Origin: Enterococcus termitis
GTDB taxonomy: Bacteria > Bacillota > Bacilli > Lactobacillales > Enterococcaceae
Reading direction: 5' to 3'
DNA length: 64,000 nucleotides
Assembly (NCBI RefSeq): GCF_001730305.1
Contig: NZ_MIJY01000046.1
Span: 124,001 to 188,000, forward strand
Part shown: positions 35,056-44,631 of the stretch, piece after piece
Layout of the letters: the number at the start of each line of letters is the position of its first letter
How positions within the stretch are numbered: the first letter of the stretch is position 1
Translations under genes and position numbers: made by a program
The notes under the pieces: generated by a model
Database searches by the model: none
Told to the model about the DNA's origin: nothing
The model's input: the letters and a program-made list of their open reading frames with translations, nothing else

Positions 35056-35748
35056 ATGTTAAAAATACTTTTAGTAGAAGATGATGAAATTTTATCAGAT
35101 AGCATCTTGGAGATTTTATCTGAATTAGGCGAAATCGATCAAGTTTACGATGGTGAAGAAGCTCTTTACGAAGGAGAGAGAGGGATTTATGACTTGATCG
35201 TATTAGATTTAATGTTGCCGTTGATGTCCGGTGAAGAAGTTTTGACTGCTCTGAGAAAGAAAAATATTTATACGCCAGTCTTGATTTTAACGGCTAAAGA
35301 TGGACTGCAAGACAAGGTCAATGGCTTTAAAAATGGCGGAGATGACTATTTAACCAAACCGTTTCATCGTGAAGAATTACTGTTGCGTGTACAAGCACTT
35401 GCTAGACGCTCTTTAGGGATGAATGGAAAAAATGAATTGGTGGTAGCTGATTTACGCTTAGATCCAGACAATCGTCAAGTTCACTTTAAAGAAAACGAAT
35501 TGACGCTGCAAGGAAAAGAATTTGAGCTGTTGCATTATCTCATGCAAAATCGTGGCAGGATCATTACTAAAGATCAGTTGTTTGATCGAATCTGGGGCTT
35601 TCAATCAGATACGACATTGACTGTAGTTGAAGTCTATATGAGCAATCTTAGAAAAAATCTGAAGCCTTTTGGACTGGATTGCTGGATCAAAACATTAAGA
35701 AACGTGGGCTATCTTTTTGAGGTTCCTGAGGAGAAAGCACATGAATAA
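35056..35748 (+). CDS. OmpR-family response regulator
   Basis: 230 residues. The receiver domain (about 1-115) has the acidic pocket EDD (8-10), the phospho-acceptor Asp51 in VLDLMLP and the TKP lysine near 101. The C-terminal winged helix (about 130-225) reads LTLQGKEFELLHYLMQ and ends WIKTLRNVGYLFE. AAGGTGGG precedes the ATG. The kinase gene overlaps its end by 8 bp. The target genes are unknown; the lipoprotein operon upstream is an obvious candidate. A terminator sits right before it, so expression may depend on read-through or an attenuated leader. Confidence 0.9.
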   Translation: MLKILLVEDDEILSDSILEILSELGEIDQVYDGEEALYEGERGIYDLIVLDLMLPLMSGEEVLTALRKKNIYTPVLILTAKDGLQDKVNGFKNGGDDYLTKPFHREELLLRVQALARRSLGMNGKNELVVADLRLDPDNRQVHFKENELTLQGKEFELLHYLMQNRGRIITKDQLFDRIWGFQSDTTLTVVEVYMSNLRKNLKPFGLDCWIKTLRNVGYLFEVPEEKAHE

Positions 35749-37036
35749 GCAGTTGAATAAAAAGCAACGGATCAACTATTTTTTAATGAATCTGATTTCT
35801 TTTGCCAGTATTTTTTTGATTTTAGGATTGATTGTTTTTCAGTTACTTCAAACATCGATCTATCAATCTGTCGACAGTGATCTGCAACGTCTTTCAACAG
35901 ATGAGAAATTTCTACAGCATCAACTAATGAAAAAAGGCCCCCTCCAAAACAAGGCGCAGACGCTTGGTAAATTCGATACGCCACCGCCTAATAATTTTCA
36001 ACAACAAGTGATCCTTTGGTCTGCGGACGGAGAAATCGTAAATGAAACAGAACTAGGTTCTCGTTTCTATGATTTTCAAGAGTTGAAATTATCAACAGAG
36101 GATTTAAACAAAATCACAAATGTCCAAACTAAAGACAGCAATGACCGCTCCTTGCAGTTTCGTTCCATTACTTTGGCAGTAAAAGGACAAGAGGACGTTG
36201 CTTATATCCAGCTATTGGTCAATACAGATCCTATTAAGGCAACGGTGGAACGATTTAAGCAGATTTTGATTATTTGTATGGTCGTCTTTGGTTTATTATC
36301 GATCGGCTTGAGTTATCTTCTTTCAAAGTGGTTTATGAAACCTATTTTAGTATCATGGAAAAAACAACAGGAATTTGTGGAAAATGCTTCGCATGAATTA
36401 AGAACCCCACTGGCGATTATTCAAGCGAAATTAGAAAAATTATTTACCAAACCAAACCACACGATTTTAGAAGAATCCGAAACAATTGCTCTGTCTTTAG
36501 ATGAAGTTCAGCGCTTAAGTCAATTAACAAGTGACTTATTACTATTGGCTCGTTCAGATTCGAACTCCTTAACATTAGAAAAAGAACCAGTAAAAATCAA
36601 TCTGTTTTTAAATACACTTTTACTACCTTATCAAGAATTAGCCGTTGCCGAAGAGAAACAATTTACGATCGATTTAGGAGAAGAACAGCAGCTGATTTTC
36701 GATAAAAAGAGAATACATCAGCTATTGATCATTATTTTGGATAATGCCTTGAAATATACAATAGCAGGCGAACGAATCGTTGTTTTTTCTACAGTGAAAA
36801 ACGGAGAGTGGATTATCAAAGTCAGCGATACTGGTATTGGTATTGCTGATGATAAAAAAGCAGCGGTTTTTGAACGCTTTTATCGTGGTGAAGAGTCTAG
36901 AAATCGGAAGACTGGTGGAAATGGCATAGGTTTGGCGATTGCCAAATGGATCGTTGATGAACATCAAGGGAAAATTGAAATAACAGATACTGAACCTAAA
37001 GGAACGACAGTTACACTGCGTTTTCCAGTAAAATAA
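35741..37036 (+). CDS. Sensor histidine kinase
   Basis: 431 residues. Two membrane helices (about 13-35 and 170-192) enclose an extracytoplasmic sensor region of about 135 residues. The dimerisation helix has His218 in ENASHELRTPLA. The ATP-binding domain carries the N box LDNALKYT and the G boxes DTGIGI and GGNGIGLAIAK. It should phosphorylate the OmpR-type regulator encoded just upstream. ATG 35741 has GAGGAGAAAG before it, so the in-frame 35717 start is rejected. Stimulus unknown. Confidence 0.9.
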   Translation: MNKQLNKKQRINYFLMNLISFASIFLILGLIVFQLLQTSIYQSVDSDLQRLSTDEKFLQHQLMKKGPLQNKAQTLGKFDTPPPNNFQQQVILWSADGEIVNETELGSRFYDFQELKLSTEDLNKITNVQTKDSNDRSLQFRSITLAVKGQEDVAYIQLLVNTDPIKATVERFKQILIICMVVFGLLSIGLSYLLSKWFMKPILVSWKKQQEFVENASHELRTPLAIIQAKLEKLFTKPNHTILEESETIALSLDEVQRLSQLTSDLLLLARSDSNSLTLEKEPVKINLFLNTLLLPYQELAVAEEKQFTIDLGEEQQLIFDKKRIHQLLIIILDNALKYTIAGERIVVFSTVKNGEWIIKVSDTGIGIADDKKAAVFERFYRGEESRNRKTGGNGIGLAIAKWIVDEHQGKIEITDTEPKGTTVTLRFPVK

Positions 37037-37104
37037 AAATTATTTGCTAAAGCAACGACTTTCTTCTAAAATAAAGAGGAAGTTTAAAGAAAGTTAGGTA
37101 GCCC

Positions 37105-38037
37105 ATGGAATTACAATTTTTAGGTACAGGAGCTGGGGTTCCAGCAAAGCATCGTAATGTAAGCAGTATTGCATTAAAGTTATTAGACGAAAGAAATGCC
37201 GTTTGGCTTTTTGATTGCGGCGAAGGCACGCAGTTACAGATTTTGAAAAGTAACATTCGACCAAGAAAAATTGAGAAAATATTCATTACTCATTTGCATG
37301 GAGATCATATTTTCGGTTTGCCAGGCTTATTGAGCAGCCGTTCATTTCAAGGAGGAAATGAACGCTTAGAAGTTTATGGGCCTGTGGGCATTGCTTCGTT
37401 TATACGTACTGCTTTGAAAGTCTCACAAACGAGGTTGTCTTACGAATTGAAAATAATCGAAATTGCCAATGAAGGCACTGTTTTTTCTGATAAACAATTC
37501 ACTGTTTCATGTTTGCCTCTCGATCACGGAATTGCTAGCTTTGGTTATCGGATCGTTGAAGCTGATCATGAGGGCGAACTGCAGGTTGAACGACTGAAAG
37601 CATTAAATATTCCTTCTGGACCAATCTACGGAAAAATTAAGCGAGGAGAAATCGTTGAGTTACCGGATGGACAAGTGATCGATGGAAAAGAGTATGTTGG
37701 TGACCGGAAAAAAGGCCGGATCGTAACGATTTTAGGCGATACGAGAAAAACGGATAATAGCGTTCTGCTAGCTGAAAATGCAACGACTTTAGTCCATGAA
37801 AGTACTTTTAACAAGGATGAAGAAAAAATGGCGAAAGCGTATTTCCATTCGACTAGTCATCAAGCAGCCCAAGTTGCTTTAAAAGCGAATGTTGAAAAGC
37901 TGATTTTGACGCATATTAGCGCCCGCTATTTAACAGGTGATATTATTCAGCTGGAAAATGAAGCCAAAGAAATTTTCCCCAATACTAAAATCGTAAAAGA
38001 TATGGAGATCATCGACATACCATTTAAAGAGGAATAA
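37105..38037 (+). CDS. rnz: Ribonuclease Z
   Basis: 310 residues, metallo-beta-lactamase fold. It trims the 3' ends of tRNA precursors. The zinc motif HLHGDH spans His63-His68 with Asp67. The substrate-binding exosite region and the late HSTSHQAA and LTHISARY motifs complete the site. The ribosome binding site is weak (AGGTAG). It leads a run with an SDR dehydrogenase and a LapA-like membrane protein, each with AGGAGG and short spacing, so they are likely co-transcribed. Confidence 0.93.
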   Translation: MELQFLGTGAGVPAKHRNVSSIALKLLDERNAVWLFDCGEGTQLQILKSNIRPRKIEKIFITHLHGDHIFGLPGLLSSRSFQGGNERLEVYGPVGIASFIRTALKVSQTRLSYELKIIEIANEGTVFSDKQFTVSCLPLDHGIASFGYRIVEADHEGELQVERLKALNIPSGPIYGKIKRGEIVELPDGQVIDGKEYVGDRKKGRIVTILGDTRKTDNSVLLAENATTLVHESTFNKDEEKMAKAYFHSTSHQAAQVALKANVEKLILTHISARYLTGDIIQLENEAKEIFPNTKIVKDMEIIDIPFKEE

Positions 38038-38049
38038 GGAGGAAACATG

Positions 38050-38850
38050 ATGTTTAAAGGACAAGATCTAACGAATAAAGTAGTTGTTGTGACAGGAGGT
38101 TCTGCGGGGTTAGGCGAACAAATCTGTTATGAAGCAGCTAAGAAAGGCGCAATTGTCGTTGTTTGTGCAAGACGAATCAATTTGATCGGCAAGGTCAAAG
38201 AAATGTGTGAAGAATACAGCGGAAATGCTGCTTACTCCTTTCAATTAGATATTGCAGATCCAGAAAATGTAGATACTGTTTTTGAAAAAATCCAAGCAGA
38301 AGTAGGACCGATTGATGTGTTAGTCAATAACGCTGGTTTTGGTATCTTTGAAAACTTTTTAGACACAGACTTAGCGGTAGCAAGAAGTATGTTTGAAGTC
38401 AATGTATTAGGAATGATGGTCTTTACTCAAAAAGCTGCGCTGCAGATGGCAGAAAGAGGGACGGGTCACATTATCAACATCGCCTCTATGGCTGGTAAGA
38501 TGGCGACAGCAAAATCAACGATTTATTCTGCAACGAAATTTGCTGTTTTAGGCTTCTCTAATGCGCTGCGTTTGGAATTGCGGCCTTTAGGAGTTGCTGT
38601 GACAACAGTTAATCCAGGTCCAATCAAAACGGAATTTTTTGATAAAGCCGATCCTTCAGGAGATTACTTGGCATCAGTGGATCTTTTTGTACTAGAACCG
38701 AAACCATTAGCAAAAGAAATTGTCAATGCAATGGGCACGTTTAAAAGAGAGATTAATCGTCCTCGTATTATGGAAGGGGCATATCGTTTTTACACATTAT
38801 TTCCTCATGTAGGAGACTTTCTAGCAGGTGGCTTGTTGAATAAGAAATAG
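38050..38850 (+). CDS. Short-chain dehydrogenase/reductase
   Basis: 266 residues. The NAD(P)-binding TGGSAGLGEQ near residue 18, NNAGFG, and the catalytic Ser with YSATKFA (Tyr-x-x-x-Lys) define the classical SDR family. The C-terminal extension ends in a hydrophobic stretch (VGDFLAGGLL) that may touch the membrane. The second ATG (38050) is better spaced from AGGAGG (38037-38042) than the first (38047). Substrate unknown. Lies between rnz and the LapA-like gene in one operon. Confidence 0.88.
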   Translation: MFKGQDLTNKVVVVTGGSAGLGEQICYEAAKKGAIVVVCARRINLIGKVKEMCEEYSGNAAYSFQLDIADPENVDTVFEKIQAEVGPIDVLVNNAGFGIFENFLDTDLAVARSMFEVNVLGMMVFTQKAALQMAERGTGHIINIASMAGKMATAKSTIYSATKFAVLGFSNALRLELRPLGVAVTTVNPGPIKTEFFDKADPSGDYLASVDLFVLEPKPLAKEIVNAMGTFKREINRPRIMEGAYRFYTLFPHVGDFLAGGLLNKK

Positions 38851-38862
38851 GAGGAAAGACAA

Positions 38863-39294
38863 ATGAAAAATCAGTGGCGTGTGGTTATTGGACTTGTGTT
38901 AGTCCTTGTTATTGTGGTTTTTGCCGTTTTAAATAGTCAATCAGTTCCCGTTAATTTTGGTTTTGCAAAAATTTCTGGACCATTGATTTTGACGATTCTA
39001 GGTTCTGCAATCATTGGTGCCTTGATTGGGTTATTAACATCGACAACTACAATTTGGAACCAAAAGAAACAAATCAAAGAACTTGAAAAAACAATTGAAA
39101 CATACAAAAATGACACAGATGAAATGGCACAAGAAGAAGTTGAAAAAGTTAAACGCAGCTACGAAAACCAATTGGCTGATTTACAGGCTAAATATGATGC
39201 AGCAACTCAAACCGATACAGAGCCAATTGTCGAACAAGAATCGGTTGGAAGTCGAGTTGATCATTTTACCAAACCAAGGAATAAAGATGAGTAA
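38863..39294 (+). CDS. LapA-domain membrane protein
   Basis: 143 residues. Two membrane helices (about 7-24 and 40-63) with the short NSQSVPVNFGFAKISGPL link are typical of the LapA/YciS (DUF1049) fold. A cytosolic coiled coil (KKQIKELEKTIETYKN onwards) and acidic tail follow. In Gram-negatives LapA relates to envelope assembly; in Gram-positives the role is unknown. AGGAGG precedes its ATG. Last gene of the rnz operon, with a terminator after. Confidence 0.8.
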   Translation: MKNQWRVVIGLVLVLVIVVFAVLNSQSVPVNFGFAKISGPLILTILGSAIIGALIGLLTSTTTIWNQKKQIKELEKTIETYKNDTDEMAQEEVEKVKRSYENQLADLQAKYDAATQTDTEPIVEQESVGSRVDHFTKPRNKDE

Positions 39295-39307
39295 GTAAAT
39301 TTGATAC

Positions 39308-39358
39308 AAAGTGATGAGTACATAGCTTGCTGAAGTTATGTATTCGTCACTTTTTATT
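39308..39358 (+). terminator. Terminator of the rnz operon
   Basis: AAAGTGATGAGTACATA (39308-39324) pairs imperfectly with TATGTATTCGTCACTTT (39337-39353), then a T-run. Confidence 0.8.
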
Positions 39359-39401
39359 TTTGAGAAAGCTGGGAGACTTTCTTTAGTTTTTGTGCTGAAT
39401 T

Positions 39402-39410
39402 TGGTATAAT
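39402..39410 (+). promoter_or_regulatory. Extended -10 promoter of recJ
   Basis: TGGTATAAT (39402-39410) is a consensus extended -10 element; the -35 is weak. The start codon at 39432 lies about 22 nt downstream, so the leader is very short. Confidence 0.65.
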
Positions 39411-39431
39411 TACTTGGTTAGGAGTGGTGAC

Positions 39432-41750
39432 GTGAAAAAAGCAAAATATTCATGGCGATTACAAGAAAAAAAAGAGTTGCCGACAGAGTTTTCAGAAATA
39501 CTAACAAATGAAAAAATCAATCCATTATTAGGACAGATTCTATGGCATCGTGGCATTCAATCAGCTGAAGTCTTAGAAACTTTTTTACGTCCAACGATAA
39601 ATGATCTTTATGATCCGTTTTTGATCCATGATATGGAAAAAGCGATTACCAGAATACAAAATGCTGTTGCTGAAGGTCAGAAAATCTTAGTTTATGGAGA
39701 TTATGATGCCGATGGAATTACTAGTACTACCGTCATGAAAGAAGCGATTGAGCTGATTGGCGGTGAGGTGGATTATTTTTTACCAAACCGTTTTATTCAT
39801 GGATATGGTCCTAATTTATCTGTATTCAAAGAGCAGATCGAGCAAGGAACTCAGTTGATCGTAACAGTCGATAATGGTGTTGCTGGTCATGAAGCGATCG
39901 ACTATGCTACAGCACAAGGGATCGATGTTATCGTTACAGATCACCACGAATTACCGGCAGAGCTGCCGAATGCTTTTGCGATCATCCATCCTAAGCATCC
40001 TCAAGGCGCCTATCCTTTTGGTGATTTAGCAGGCGTTGGAGTAGCATTTAAAGTTGCAACTGCTTTGCTTGGAGAACTGCCGGTTGAATTTCTAGACTTA
40101 GTTGCCATCGGTACAATCGCTGATTTAGTGTCTCTAACTGATGAAAATCGAGTGCTTGTGAAAATGGGCTTGGAAATGATCCAAACAGGTGAACGAATTG
40201 GTTTAGATATGTTAATTCATTTGGCTGATTTAAAAAAAGAAAGCATTACAGAAGAAAATATAGGATTTACAATTGGTCCGCGGTTGAATGCTTTAGGCAG
40301 ATTGGGCGATGCCAGTCCAGGTGTCGAATTAATGACAACCTTCGATGAAGAAGAAGCGCAGCAAATCGCAACGAGTATCAACCAACAAAATGAAGAACGC
40401 AAGGAAATCGTATCGACGATTACCAAAGAAGCCTTTGAGCTGATCGATCCAGCAGATCCCATTCATATTCTTGCAAAACAAGGCTGGCATGAGGGCGTTT
40501 TAGGAATTGTTGCTGGCAGAATCATGCAAGAGACTGGCAAACCAACAATCGTACTGACTATTGATGAGCAAAATGAACGCGCAAAAGGGTCTGGCAGAAG
40601 TGTCTCAGCGCTTAATCTATTTGACGCGTTAAATGAAATACGTGAAAAGTTTATTCACTTTGGCGGGCATCACATGGCGGCTGGTATGACGTTGTCTGTT
40701 GAAAATATTCCAAAAATGAAAAAGCATTTGGTAGAGTTTCTTGAAACCAATCAAATCGATCTTTCGCAAGGACAAGAATTGTTAATCGATGAAATCTTGA
40801 AGGTAGACGAAGCCACACTTCCCTTTATCCAACAATTAAAAATTTTGGCGCCGTTTGGCACAGATAATCCTGTCCCAAACTTTCTATTTGAAGATGTCTC
40901 AATCGAGGAAAGCCGTCAAATCGGTGCAGATAAAAGCCATCTTAAATTTCAGTTGGTCCAAACCGGTGCTAAACTAGATGCGATCGCTTTTCAAATGGGC
41001 AACCAGATCGACGAGCTAGGTCAGGGGAAGACAAATGTTTCAGGTCAACTATCGGTCAATGAGTGGAACGGCAATAAAAAACCACAACTAATGGTCAATG
41101 ATTTTTCTATTGAAGGAACACAATTATTTGATTTACGTGGAAAAAACAATCGCCAAAAAGAAATTCCTAAAAACAATACCTTGTTCATTTATTTCGATAA
41201 AAACAATCAAAAACTGATTGAGGATGTTGCTGTAAACCACGTACTATTCAGCCAAATTGATGATATTTTAGATGAAATCAAGGTAACTCATGCAGAACAG
41301 GTCGTTTTTGTTGACTGTCCAGAGGAACGTTCCGTGCTCAAACAAATCACGCAGCTCGGAAAAATAGAGCGAGTTTATCTTATGGGCGTCTCACCAGAGG
41401 AAGCCTATCTAAATGGTGCGGGAACCAGAGAACAATACGCACAGCTATATAAATTTGTTAGACAACAGGAACAAATTGATGTTCGCTATAAGTTGGATAC
41501 TGTTGCGCAATTCTTAAACATTCAAAAAAAATTATTAATTTTTATGATTCAGGTGTTTTTTGATCTAGGATTTGTTACAATAGAAAACGGTATTTTAAGA
41601 AAAGTAGAAGAACCTGAAAATCATCCCTTGACGGAGAGTAAGGTCTATCAAACTCGCTTAAAAAGAATTAAAACAGAAGAATTTTTGCTATACAGCGATC
41701 GTGAGACATTACAACAATGGCTGTGGAATGAGGAGGACGTACAAAAATGA
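39432..41750 (+). CDS. recJ: Single-stranded-DNA-specific exonuclease RecJ
   Basis: 772 residues, the long Gram-positive form. It degrades 5'-ended single-stranded DNA in recombination and repair. The DHH-phosphoesterase motifs are [11 protein letters not shown] near residue 85 and TDHHE near 173. DHHA1 ([10 protein letters not shown]) and OB-fold segments follow, with a Firmicute C-terminal extension (about 570-772). GTG 39432 is chosen because AGGAG ends 7 nt before it; the in-frame TTG at 39414 overlaps the promoter. Its TGA overlaps the apt ATG (ATGA), giving translational coupling. Confidence 0.93.
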   Translation: MKKAKYSWRLQEKKELPTEFSEILTNEKINPLLGQILWHRGIQSAEVLETFLRPTINDLYDPFLIHDMEKAITRIQNAVAEGQKILVYGDYDADGITSTTVMKEAIELIGGEVDYFLPNRFIHGYGPNLSVFKEQIEQGTQLIVTVDNGVAGHEAIDYATAQGIDVIVTDHHELPAELPNAFAIIHPKHPQGAYPFGDLAGVGVAFKVATALLGELPVEFLDLVAIGTIADLVSLTDENRVLVKMGLEMIQTGERIGLDMLIHLADLKKESITEENIGFTIGPRLNALGRLGDASPGVELMTTFDEEEAQQIATSINQQNEERKEIVSTITKEAFELIDPADPIHILAKQGWHEGVLGIVAGRIMQETGKPTIVLTIDEQNERAKGSGRSVSALNLFDALNEIREKFIHFGGHHMAAGMTLSVENIPKMKKHLVEFLETNQIDLSQGQELLIDEILKVDEATLPFIQQLKILAPFGTDNPVPNFLFEDVSIEESRQIGADKSHLKFQLVQTGAKLDAIAFQMGNQIDELGQGKTNVSGQLSVNEWNGNKKPQLMVNDFSIEGTQLFDLRGKNNRQKEIPKNNTLFIYFDKNNQKLIEDVAVNHVLFSQIDDILDEIKVTHAEQVVFVDCPEERSVLKQITQLGKIERVYLMGVSPEEAYLNGAGTREQYAQLYKFVRQQEQIDVRYKLDTVAQFLNIQKKLLIFMIQVFFDLGFVTIENGILRKVEEPENHPLTESKVYQTRLKRIKTEEFLLYSDRETLQQWLWNEEDVQK

Positions 41751-42259
41751 ATTTAAAAGATTATATTGCTAGTATTCCCGATTACCCGGATAAAGGAATT
41801 ATCTTTAGAGATATTTCACCATTGATGGCGAATGGAGATGCGTATCGTGAAGCAACAAAGCAAATCGTTGATTATGCAAAAGAAAAAAGAATCGACATGG
41901 TCGTAGGACCAGAAGCACGTGGGTTTATCGTAGGTTGTCCAGTTGCTTATGAGTTAGGTGTTGGATTTGCCCCTGTACGTAAAAAAGGCAAACTGCCTCG
42001 TGAAACAATTGAAGTAACCTATGATCTAGAATATGGTACCGACACATTGACGTTGCATAAAGATGCTATCCAGCCAGGACAACGTGTGTTGATTTGCGAT
42101 GATTTATTAGCAACTGGCGGTACGATCAAAGCTACAGTAGAGCTGATTGAATCCCTTGGAGGAATCGTTGTCGGCTGTGCATTTTTGATCGAGTTGATGG
42201 ATCTTCATGGGCGTGACAAAATCAGTGATTATGAAATTGTGACGTTAATGGAATATTAA
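41747..42259 (+). CDS. apt: Adenine phosphoribosyltransferase
   Basis: 170 residues. It salvages adenine to AMP using PRPP. The PRPP-binding loop is [16 protein letters not shown], with upstream [10 protein letters not shown] and [10 protein letters not shown] typical of Apt. The start overlaps the recJ stop by four bases, with GGAGGA before it, an arrangement conserved in many Firmicutes. A strong bidirectional terminator follows. Confidence 0.96.
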   Translation: MNLKDYIASIPDYPDKGIIFRDISPLMANGDAYREATKQIVDYAKEKRIDMVVGPEARGFIVGCPVAYELGVGFAPVRKKGKLPRETIEVTYDLEYGTDTLTLHKDAIQPGQRVLICDDLLATGGTIKATVELIESLGGIVVGCAFLIELMDLHGRDKISDYEIVTLMEY

Positions 42260-42268
42260 ATACTATAA

Positions 42269-42312
42269 AAATCGGGTATCTGACAGAAGCAGTCAGATAC
42301 CCGATTTCTTGC
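42269..42312. terminator. Bidirectional terminator after apt
   Basis: AAATCGGGTATCTGAC (42269-42284) pairs perfectly over 16 bp with 42292-42307. It separates apt from the convergent small membrane protein gene. Confidence 0.85.
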
Positions 42313-42339
42313 ATTTACATCAGACAAAATTGTCAGATG

Positions 42340-42540
42340 TTAAGGATATTTGCGGTAGACATAATGCTGATGCTCACTTTTTTTTCTTGTGTGAGTGTAC
42401 CGTTTTTCATCCCATAACATGAACCATATAATAAACAGAGGGCTAACAATAAGTAAAGCGGATCGTAATCCTAACGTCCCTAAGAAAATACCAACAATCA
42501 ATACGAAAAATAATAACCCGCCACGACGAATAGCTTTCAT
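42340..42540 (-). CDS. Small membrane protein under palindromic operators
   Basis: 66 residues, not recognised. A basic start (MKAIRRGG) precedes one or two hydrophobic helices (about 8-42), then a basic tail rich in Lys, Arg, His and Tyr. Positive-inside logic would leave the tail in the cytosol. A GAGGTGA-type ribosome binding site lies before the ATG. The promoter upstream is overlaid by two palindromic operators, so the gene is probably tightly controlled. Confidence 0.65.
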   Translation of the reverse strand: MKAIRRGGLLFFVLIVGIFLGTLGLRSALLIVSPLFIIWFMLWDEKRYTHTRKKSEHQHYVYRKYP

Positions 42541-42568
42541 TCTTAATCACCTCATAATTTTTTATCGA

Positions 42569-42615
42569 ACAAACGTTTGTATAGTTATTATACGAATGTT
42601 TGTTCGGTTTGTAAA
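42569..42615 (-). promoter_or_regulatory. Promoter with two TetR-like palindromic operators
   Basis: On the minus strand TTTACA (42610-42615) and TATAAT (42587-42592) are 17 bp apart. ACAAACGTTTGT (42569-42580) is a perfect 12-bp palindrome. A near copy, ACGAATGTTTGT (42592-42603), covers the spacer. The outer arms CGAACAAAC/GTTTGTTCG (42566-42606) are also exactly symmetric. This geometry is typical of a TetR-family repressor. Confidence 0.6.
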
Positions 42616-42627
42616 GTAAAAAATGCA

Positions 42628-42668
42628 AAAAAGCACTCCTTTTTTCTAAAAAAAGAAGTGCTTTTTTG
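42628..42668 (-). terminator. Terminator of the hemolysin-III-like gene
   Basis: AAAAAGCACT and AGTGCTTTTTT (42628-42667) enclose an A/T-paired interior. It lies just downstream of the minus-strand gene. Confidence 0.8.
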
Positions 42669-42703
42669 ATGAACCATTCAATAAGGTTGATAGATTAGGA
42701 TTT

Positions 42704-43375
42704 TTAAGTGAAAAATAAGATTGAGAAAAACATAAAGCCGGCACCTAACATTACGAACAAATGCCAAACAACATGCATAAAGCGAACACTTTTCAAGCTA
42801 TAAAAAGCTGCGCCTAAAGTATAAGAAACACCACCAGCAACTAAAAGGGCTGTTCCTGTAAAACCTAATGAGGCATATAATGGTTTAGCAGCAATCAAGC
42901 AAAGCCACCCCATAATAATGTAAATCACAGTAGAGATATTTTTAACTGTTTCTTGTTTATGGAGGGTCAGGGATTTATAAACGACTCCGCTGATTGCCAT
43001 CAACCAAATTAAAACAAACAATAGCCAACCAAGCCAGCCCTTCACACTTAATAAACAAAATGGTGTGTAGCTTCCTGCGATAAGTAAGAAAATCGAACTA
43101 TGATCAAACACCTGAAACACTTTTTTTGCACGAGTGAAAATCAAACTATGAAATAAAGTCGATGACAGGAACAAAAGAATCAACGTCGATCCATAAATTG
43201 CATAGGAAACAACATGAACCGCTGAACCTAAGCGTGCGCCTTTAACGAGTAAAACCACAAGTCCCGCAATACTCAATCCAGCACCGATGCCATGGGTGAC
43301 CGCATTAAGTACTTCATTCAAAATCATGTATTTTTTGGAGAATTTTATTTTTTCCAAGAAATCAACTTCCTTCAT
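42704..43375 (-). CDS. trhA: Hemolysin III/TrhA-family membrane protein
   Basis: 223 residues with seven membrane helices, PAQR fold. Conserved positions are NAVTHGIGAGLS near 24-35, the SSTLFHS motif, FDHSSIFLLIAGSYTPF and the C-terminal RFMHVVWHLFVMLGA whose histidines form the metal site. TrhA (YqfA) proteins adjust membrane energy or fluidity balance; haemolytic activity is doubtful. The ribosome binding site is weak. Monocistronic on the minus strand with its own terminator. Confidence 0.88.
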   Translation of the reverse strand: MKEVDFLEKIKFSKKYMILNEVLNAVTHGIGAGLSIAGLVVLLVKGARLGSAVHVVSYAIYGSTLILLFLSSTLFHSLIFTRAKKVFQVFDHSSIFLLIAGSYTPFCLLSVKGWLGWLLFVLIWLMAISGVVYKSLTLHKQETVKNISTVIYIIMGWLCLIAAKPLYASLGFTGTALLVAGGVSYTLGAAFYSLKSVRFMHVVWHLFVMLGAGFMFFSILFFT

Positions 43376-43487
43376 TTTAATTTGGTGAAAAATACTTCTT
43401 TGTCTGTTATACTATAGACAGACATTTAAGCCTCAAAAGTATTTTACCACGAATTGAGGTTGTTTTTAAAGGAAGAGTGATAAAATT

Positions 43488-44330
43488 ATGACAAATGTTA
43501 AAGTTGTGACGGATTCTTCTTGCACAATGCTTAAAAGTGTACGAGACGAGCTAGACATTCAGATGATCCCATTATCTGTGATGATTGATGGCGTTGTTTA
43601 TGCAGATGACGATCATTTAGATGGTGAGCATTTCATGGAGTTGATGGGTTCAGCTAAAGCTTTACCTAAAACTAGTCAACCGCCGATCGGTGAGTTTGTT
43701 GAGTTGTACGATCGTTTAGGCGCAGATGGTAGTGAAATTATTTCGATACACATGACAAAAGGGTTAAGCGGGACTGTAGAAGCGGCTAGACAAGCTGGAA
43801 ACCTTAGCTCAAGCAAAGTTACAGTGATCGACAGTGATTTTACAGATCAGGGCTTATCGTTTCAAGTGATTCAAGCAGCAAAGCTTGCTAAAAACGGGGC
43901 GAGCATACAAGAAATCTTAGCTGAGATCAATCGTGTTAAAGAAAATACAAAATTGTTTATCGGGATTTCCACATTAGATAACTTGGTCAAAGGCGGTCGA
44001 ATCAGTCGAACGACAGGTCTTTTGTCTAATATTTTCAATATGAAAGTGGTTATGGATTTTGAACATACTGAATTGATTCCAGTGGCGAAAGGCCGCGGAT
44101 TAAAGACATTCAATAAATGGTTTGATGAGCTTAAAAGTGAACTAAGCAACTTATCAAATGTGAAGCAAATAGGTATTTCGCACGCAGACGGGTTAGAACT
44201 AGCTAATGGCTTTAAAGAAGGCTTACAGGCGTTGTTTCCAGATATGGATATCCCTGTCTTGCACACGAATCCAGTTATTGCCACACATACGGGTAAAGGC
44301 GCCTTTGCTATTATGTATTATACAGACTAA
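43488..44330 (+). CDS. DegV-family fatty-acid-binding protein
   Basis: 280 residues. It begins VKVVTDSSCTM and carries KTSQPPIGEF, MTKGLSGTVEAAR and GGRISRTTG, the ligand-loop signatures of DegV/FakB proteins. These bind a fatty acid and present it to the FakA kinase for incorporation into phospholipid. Cytosolic. No fakA lies nearby. A GGAAGAGTG-type ribosome binding site and a TATACT box in the 112-bp upstream gap suggest a single-gene unit. Confidence 0.88.
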   Translation: MTNVKVVTDSSCTMLKSVRDELDIQMIPLSVMIDGVVYADDDHLDGEHFMELMGSAKALPKTSQPPIGEFVELYDRLGADGSEIISIHMTKGLSGTVEAARQAGNLSSSKVTVIDSDFTDQGLSFQVIQAAKLAKNGASIQEILAEINRVKENTKLFIGISTLDNLVKGGRISRTTGLLSNIFNMKVVMDFEHTELIPVAKGRGLKTFNKWFDELKSELSNLSNVKQIGISHADGLELANGFKEGLQALFPDMDIPVLHTNPVIATHTGKGAFAIMYYTD

Positions 44331-44631
44331 AGCTATGGTGAATGATTAGGTATTTTGCTTATTTGCACCATCATATTTTAGCCAATAAAGGAAAAGAACG
44401 GTCTAATAAAACGATCACTGTGTTTTTTTAGATGATTCGTGACTGAGGAGTAACTTGACAAGTTATAACTCAGTCACTTTTTTCTAGTTATTTGATAATC
44501 AATCATACAAAAATGTAGAAAATTAGCAAAATTTTATGTATCATGACAGATAACGGCTATTTTTTGTGTGAAGGTCAGAGGTAGCGTTCAAAACGATGAC
44601 CTCGTTTGATTTTTGAAAAGGAAGGGATACA
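44331..44631. other. Intergenic region between the DegV and lipase genes
   Basis: No gene seen. It contains the terminator at 44439-44483, an AT-rich stretch with a possible promoter (TAGAAA near 44515 and TATCAT near 44538), and a hairpin in the following leader (GGTCA near 44574 with TGACC near 44600). Confidence 0.5.
44439..44483 (+). terminator. Terminator after the DegV gene
   Basis: GTGACTGAG (44439-44447) pairs with CTCAGTCAC (44469-44477). The interior AACTT/AAGTT also pairs, and a T-run follows. Confidence 0.85.

Noticed and set aside
44439-44483. A sixth copy of the two-hairpin repeat after the DegV gene
   Set aside because: It has a similar first hairpin, but the conserved centre and second hairpin are missing on both strands. 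Treated as an ordinary terminator.
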